Assembly: GCF_009730915.1 (NCBI RefSeq)
Contig: NC_052475.1
Coordinates: forward strand, 27,775,016-27,839,015
Reading direction: 5' to 3'
DNA from: Dioscorea cayenensis subsp. rotundata
Taxonomy: Eukaryota > Streptophyta > Magnoliopsida > Dioscoreales > Dioscoreaceae
DNA length: 64,000 bases
Made by a program: the position numbers and the translations under genes. How positions within the stretch are numbered: the first letter of the stretch is position 1; each line of letters begins with the position of its first letter. Below the pieces are notes generated by a model that was not told the origin of the DNA, did no database searches, and saw only the letters and a program-made list of their open reading frames with translations. Shown in pieces: positions 58,701 through 64,000 of the stretch.

Positions 58701-61700
58701 TGGTAAAACAGATCACTTGAAACAAAGATAAACAACTCAAACAGCAAACTAGTATTCAAATTCGGAAAGAGCAACTTGAGAGAAGGGAATGATGTTCGGA
58801 GCCCAGCAAAAAGGCAAAGGTATAACAGATAACAGAACAAATTCGATATCCTCGGTAAAAATGTATTTTTAAAGTTTACAGAAAGAAAAATTGTGGTTCA
58901 ACAGGCTGTAGACTGTTAAAGATGGGGAACCAACATCTTTTGAGATCTTAGAATACATGCACTTCATGTGGGGGAGCAGGTCTGGAATCACTGTGAAAGA
59001 TGCTTCTTGTCCAAAAGTAGAATCCAGTTTCAGGCAAAGTTTAAAAAAATAATTAATGTAATATCATGTAAAACATCTGCCAGAAAACACTGCATACCGG
59101 AAATGCTGAGACCATAATTGTTATGTTACAAGGGCACTAATTGGAATGTATCAATATAACAGAACTGACCTATATAGACCTCTGACAGCAGAATTTAGAG
59201 CCTGGGTATAAGCAGCAGGATTTTGCCTCAGAGAATTTCCACTATTTGTATCTATCTGGAACAAGAAATGGATAAGCATTTCACACATGCATGTGCATCT
59301 GTAGACATAGTCTAATAGCTTCTTACATTCTCAAATGTCTTAAAATCATCAATTATTGTCATGCTATATGCAGACCGACAGTCATAGATTACATACCAGA
59401 TGTGGATGAGAAAGCATTCTCCAGGTGTGCATGAGTGAGTGCGTGTATGAACAGATATATAAAACAACAGTTTCTGACATTGTAGAATGTATAAGAATTA
59501 CCAAACAGTCATGTTGTATAAGCCAAGATACCAGCAATTTATATAGATCGCAAGCAAACGAAGAAACTTGTGAATAATGTCGCAGTATTACAACGCAATT
59601 AGTTTTACAAAAATTTTAGAGTCATGATTTAGCATATTTGCATGCCCACAATCATTATTGCAACTGCCAAAGATAATATCTGGAACTTATAAACACATGC
59701 ATCGAAAAAGGTAAAACCCTTAAGGGTAAAAAGGTTTTTACTACTCAGACGAATCAAAATCAATACCAAATAGACAAGCACGTGATTACTTCTAGGGTTA
59801 AGATTACAAAACCAGAAACTGAAGGTTTGCCCTTGAAAGGCAAAGAAGAATGATGCTATGGGAAACTACCTGTCAGATTGAGTTATCAACAGAAGTCTTA
59901 TTATAGGATGCCAACACTGTCTCGGAATAAAACAGAAAGTCCAAGAGCATAAGTTTTGAGACAAAAATCAAGGAATACATACAAGTTTCTCAATTGCTCC
60001 ATAGCTGGAACAAAGCAACCTCGCCAAGGAATTCTTCTTCAGCTCCTGGTTGGGAACAGAATTAAGGATAAGGGTTACTGCTGTAACAACTTCCTCCTCT
60101 TCTTCTAATGGCAAATTCCTCTTCTCCAAGCCCTAAAAGAACTGAGCTTGTCATGATCAGTTGTCTGAAGCATGTAGCATATTAAGCCTTAGTCCCTACT
60201 TTTGAAATTAAGGACTATGGCGGCAGTTTTCACTTGAAAACAAGAAGGGGCAAATGAAGGTGAGGTTTAATGTGTTCCAAAAAACTCAGGTGCAGTTCTG
60301 ATATGAACTTGAATATAGTTGGAAAGGAAATAAAAACATTGGGCATGCTAAGATAACCCCTTTCTAAAAATTAAAGCAATCACCAGATGTTTAAGGGAAG
60401 GGTTCCATGCATATAAACCACTATAGGATTGCAAAATTACACGTATAGCTCAATTAAGCTCCTATTAGCAATCATATACATAAAGTTCAGGCTCCTAAAT
60501 GTGTTTGCCATCATTTCCATTCTCAATCATTACCAGAGAAATGGTGCTTGACTCCACTTTTTGATCAATTTTGGTTTATCCAATACATTTTAAGGGTGTA
60601 AATGTAATGCTAAAGCTTAGTAAAGGAATACATCCAAAAGTAAACCCTGTAAAGTTGTGATTTTATATTGGTCAGTGATAACAAATAATTGACTTAAACA
60701 ATAGCGAATGTGCAGGCAATATTATATGTATAAATAGAAAATTAATATAGGAACATGCACGGCATTGCAAATTGATAGTGGTGTATGCAAGAAACAAAAA
60801 TAATAATATATCTGCCTAACAATTCAGATAAGAAAAATAAAAAAAAAATATAGGTAAACACCATACCATACAAACAATCAGAAAAAAAATTTATAATAGG
60901 CCATTCAACCACAAAGGAAAGAAGAATGTAGGTCCAGTTGCGATAAGAATTTCCAAGGGGCCTATACCTCTCCAATCCATATAAGGATTTCCAGGTTCTG
61001 TGGCTCATGAATAACAGCAGAAGCATCTTCACAAAGCTTACGCAAGGTTGAGGCACAAGCACTTGAGGACACTGACTCTGTGATCCCAGAGGCACAGAAC
61101 AGACTGAAAAGAATGAATCAGTAGTGTTACAGAAGCCCATTGAAACAAATTCCAGATTTACAAGATTCATTATTAATGTATCATGCAAGCTAATTTTTCT
61201 TCCGATCCTTTTCTTTTCTTTTTTTATAGAAATTTTCTTGAGTAATTCTTACAGAAATGGCCTAATGTTATTTTGGAAGGATAATATCCACTTGGAATAT
61301 GAGCCAACAACATCAGCTACTGACTTGTAGACCTGCATCATAAAATTTGAGAAATAAATAACCATTAAAATTTACAGAAGCCAAATATAGTCATAAATGG
61401 GTATAGAGGGCATTTAATTCTCCCCAGTAGGTCACTTAGAATAAAATAATGACAAAAATGGTGAAAAACCGAAGCATAAAAAATACTGAAACTTTAGGAA
61501 AGGCATTTGAACAACAAACTTACAAAGGCTACAAAGCCCTTGAGCTCTTCAGGCCCTAAACTTGATAGAATCACCACCAATCGCACAATTACAGAGAAAT
61601 CAAATGGAAGGCCCTCTTGTAAAACTGTCTCTGCAACCTACATTATGAGTTCAAAAAATTCAATTTATGGGCAATGCCAATCACTATTGCAGGATCTGAT

Positions 61701-64000
61701 GTGAGCAAAACAAAAACCACAACCATAAAACATGACTCTCAGATCTCTGCATTACAAAACCAAAGGGAACTTCCTGGCTCTTTAACTTCAGAACAGACCG
61801 GTCACTATATAAATGTTGGATAAGCAGAAAATTAATAGCATTAACCTTTGGACAATGTTACCACATCCTCCGACAAAGATTTCTCATCCGAATTTGCAAT
61901 GGTTCCTAGCTCAATCACCCGAGCAAATCTAAGCATGCCAAAGAAGTAGCCTAGTAATTCATATCGAATTGTATCAGAATTATTTTAAGGTTTTATTCCC
62001 ATTCCTAGGGCAACAAATTACCCACGGATGAGAAGATCCATCATGCAAAACGAAAGATTGGAGCAGATCCTAAGCCCTTGATCCAATTGTTTGTTATTCC
62101 ACCATCGCACCACTAAAAATTAATTAAGAAGCTCCAAGAAAAACCATCTTTGTGCAATTTTTTAGATAATATTTTCGAAATGATTTACCTTATATTGTTT
62201 GTTTGGTGTTTAGATTTTATCTATCTTATCATTGATTTTATAGTGATTATACTATTAATTTAATTGTTTTAGTTATCTGCTTTATGCCCGTATATATAAA
62301 TATATGTTATCTATGGGTTATAGAGTATTTAGCATGTATTATGATGGAGTTTATCTTCTTCTCTAGTTTATCAGATGCAAGGTATAGCACTGGGCTGATT
62401 ATTGGTCTACATAAACTGCACTGCGATTTCTAATTTTTGGAATCAATTCCCAAAATTGCCTAAAATGGTGATTGATAGTTCTACTAACCACACTGACTGT
62501 CCATTGAAAGAGTACCATATAGAACAATCAAAACACAAGACACAAGAAACAATAAATTGCATCACCGGAAAGCTACTCTTTAACAATCTTCAAAAATGGT
62601 GACAAGAACAGCTTTAGAAAAACCAAGCACACAATAATGTAAGGATAAATAGTGATCTACTCACCATATTTAGAGCAAACATTCTAGTTTCCACCTCATT
62701 CCAAGGAATTAAATTATCTGCACTGGCCCAGTCACCAGAAAACAGCTGCAAATAAAGTGTTGTAAGAAATAGACAAATAAGATCAAATTCAATCTGGGAC
62801 AACACCATCAGTTTGCTGGACAACACAAGTCTCAAACAAATTAAAAGACTGGAAAAATTTTATGAGAAAAGAAGATAAAATGATCAGAATGACCATAGTT
62901 TCTGCCAGGCAATATCAGCTATAGCATACACAATTATGACAAACTCATTATCTTCCATAAGGGAAACCTTTCTATCTTCTGTGCAAGAGAAACTTGGAGT
63001 TATAGTGTTTCTCGACCCCCACAAGATCACATGCACACAAAAACACAAGGGAAAAAATGAGGGGAGAGCGACTTAAGGAGGGCATCTGTTGTTCTGGGAA
63101 AGTACTTTGGGACCTAAAGGATGTGTTTACCAATGCCTCATCTAAGATTTTTTCCAAAATAACTGTCATTCAATGTCAGCATCCTTCATGATATGCCTCT
63201 AAATAGTATAACATGATAAAGGATCATAAAGGTAATTTAGGCAGAAAATACCTTCTGCACAAATCTTTTAGATCCTAAAAGCTGACAAATATCTATCAAA
63301 AGCTCCTCTAAATTCATCCTGAAGTGAGTAAGTCCATCAGGTATGTCCAGAGCTCCTGTCTTGCCACCGAATGTAGAATCATCAACCTACCTCAGGAAAG
63401 CATACACAAAAAAGTTAGGCTAAAGATTTGAAGCTACACTTATAAGAGGTAATATTTTCTAACTATAGAAAAAGTACATAACATCTGTAATCAAAAGCTC
63501 AAAGTACTGGATTGGCATGCAATGTAAAGGGAGTTGTATAATACTATTAGCATGTGTGAATCTATTACCACTAAAATTTTCTGTCAATTAGATGGCTCTG
63601 AAATTGAAGTAAACAAACTAACAAGAGTAAAAACCTGAGCACGCAGTAAGAGTGCATCGAGCAATGCTGAGAATACTGGGCAAAACATCTCCTCCACCAC
63701 TCTTCCATTATTGGCCTTGTTTATGTCAAGGAGGTAACTTGCTAGGCTACACCTGGAGAGCAATTCACAAAAATCATGAAGTTAAAACTAGCATATGATC
63801 TTTATTAAGTATTTTATCAAAAGTACAGCATATTGATATTAGAAGCGAACATCACTAATTTAGGAATCAAACTCATTCTAACTTGGGGTCCTGCCTTAAT
63901 CCCCACTCCCATTTGCAAAGACAGTTATAGATACAACATATATATAATAACTTTCTTAGAAGCAGAGCAGTCACATCCCCCTTATATTGTTATTTTCATC
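55776..64000 (-). CDS. MOS14: MOS14 / transportin-SR (importin-13 family) nuclear import receptor, C-terminal two-thirds (partial)
   Basis: Fifteen exons in the window on the minus strand: 63752-63635, 63386-63252, 62745-62665, 61637-61524, 61332-61253, 61103-60968, 60132-59983, 59255-59170, 58466-58279, 58204-58112, 57836-57649, 57539-57428, 57114-56957, 56208-56092, 56000-55776. They give about 660 of an expected ~960 residues, and the frame is kept throughout. The sequence is a series of amphipathic helices typical of HEAT repeats. Strong family signatures are [13 protein letters not shown], the C-terminal [13 protein letters not shown], and [19 protein letters not shown] next to the stop. 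The Arabidopsis protein imports Ser/Arg-rich splicing factors into the nucleus and is needed for correct splicing of immune-receptor transcripts. The N-terminus lies beyond the right edge. No lesion was seen. Confidence 0.93.
56561..56812. repeat. 3 x 84-bp minisatellite in a MOS14 intron
   Basis: Three adjacent 84-base units (starting at 56561, 56645 and 56729), each beginning ACACAGCT and ending CTCAGGGAGTC, differ at only a few positions. They lie in the intron between exons 57114-56957 and 56208-56092 and do not affect the coding sequence. Confidence 0.92.

Noticed and set aside
1..64000. CRISPR arrays, operons, prokaryotic defence or toxin-antitoxin systems
   Set aside because: The window is intron-rich plant nuclear DNA; the direct repeats seen are microsatellites, minisatellites and transposon parts without regular spacers.

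Overview
The window is nuclear DNA of a flowering plant. The genes are split by many GT-AG introns, encode plant-specific or plastid-targeted proteins, and sit in AT-rich intergenic DNA full of plant transposons (L1-type LINE, Ty1/copia, Ty3/gypsy, Tourist-like and Stowaway-like MITEs, a tRNA-derived SINE). A monocot is my best guess, but nothing here proves it. No database search was possible; identities come from recognising protein families by eye.

Layout, left to right. 1-100 is the 3' end of a nascent-polypeptide-associated-complex beta/BTF3 gene. 590-856 (-) is a small basic protein of unknown function. 1250-2497 (-) is a three-exon PCC13-62-type desiccation-related, ferritin-like protein. 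5061-10596 (+) is an 18-exon acetyl-CoA synthetase with a probable plastid transit peptide. 11405-16790 (-), convergent with it, is an 11-exon heparan-alpha-glucosaminide N-acetyltransferase-like membrane protein with a SINE in its first intron. 17-29 kb is transposon-rich: a 600-bp inverted-repeat element (19813-20415), a dead LINE (22.2-25.45 kb) carrying another insertion, a MITE whose end is duplicated (25459-26190), and a Tourist-like MITE (28100-28897) lying just upstream of the next gene. 29037-34006 (+) is a complete 12-exon ClpD/ERD1-type chloroplast Hsp100 chaperone.

35.8-53.5 kb is a locally duplicated cluster. An apparently intact RFI2-like RING E3 ligase gene (copy A, 35797-41641, -) is followed by two partial copies of its first exon (C, 43.68-44.49 kb; D, 45.49-45.88 kb), copia and gypsy fragments, and a near-full-length copy B (46.8-52.95 kb). 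Copy B is a pseudogene with a frameshift, in-frame stops and a Stowaway-like MITE in its last exon. Insertions present in one copy and absent from the other give a relative chronology. 53837-54291 is a long near-perfect foldback (about 155-bp arms). 55776 to the right edge (-) is the C-terminal two-thirds of a MOS14/transportin-SR-type importin-beta gene (15 exons in the window), with a 3 x 84-bp minisatellite in one intron.

These are independent housekeeping, stress and light-signalling genes, not an operon or pathway cluster. I do not see a new multi-gene system. The most unusual structures are the foldback at 53.8-54.3 kb, the RFI2 duplication cluster, and the MITE between the G-box-rich region and the TATA box of ClpD.
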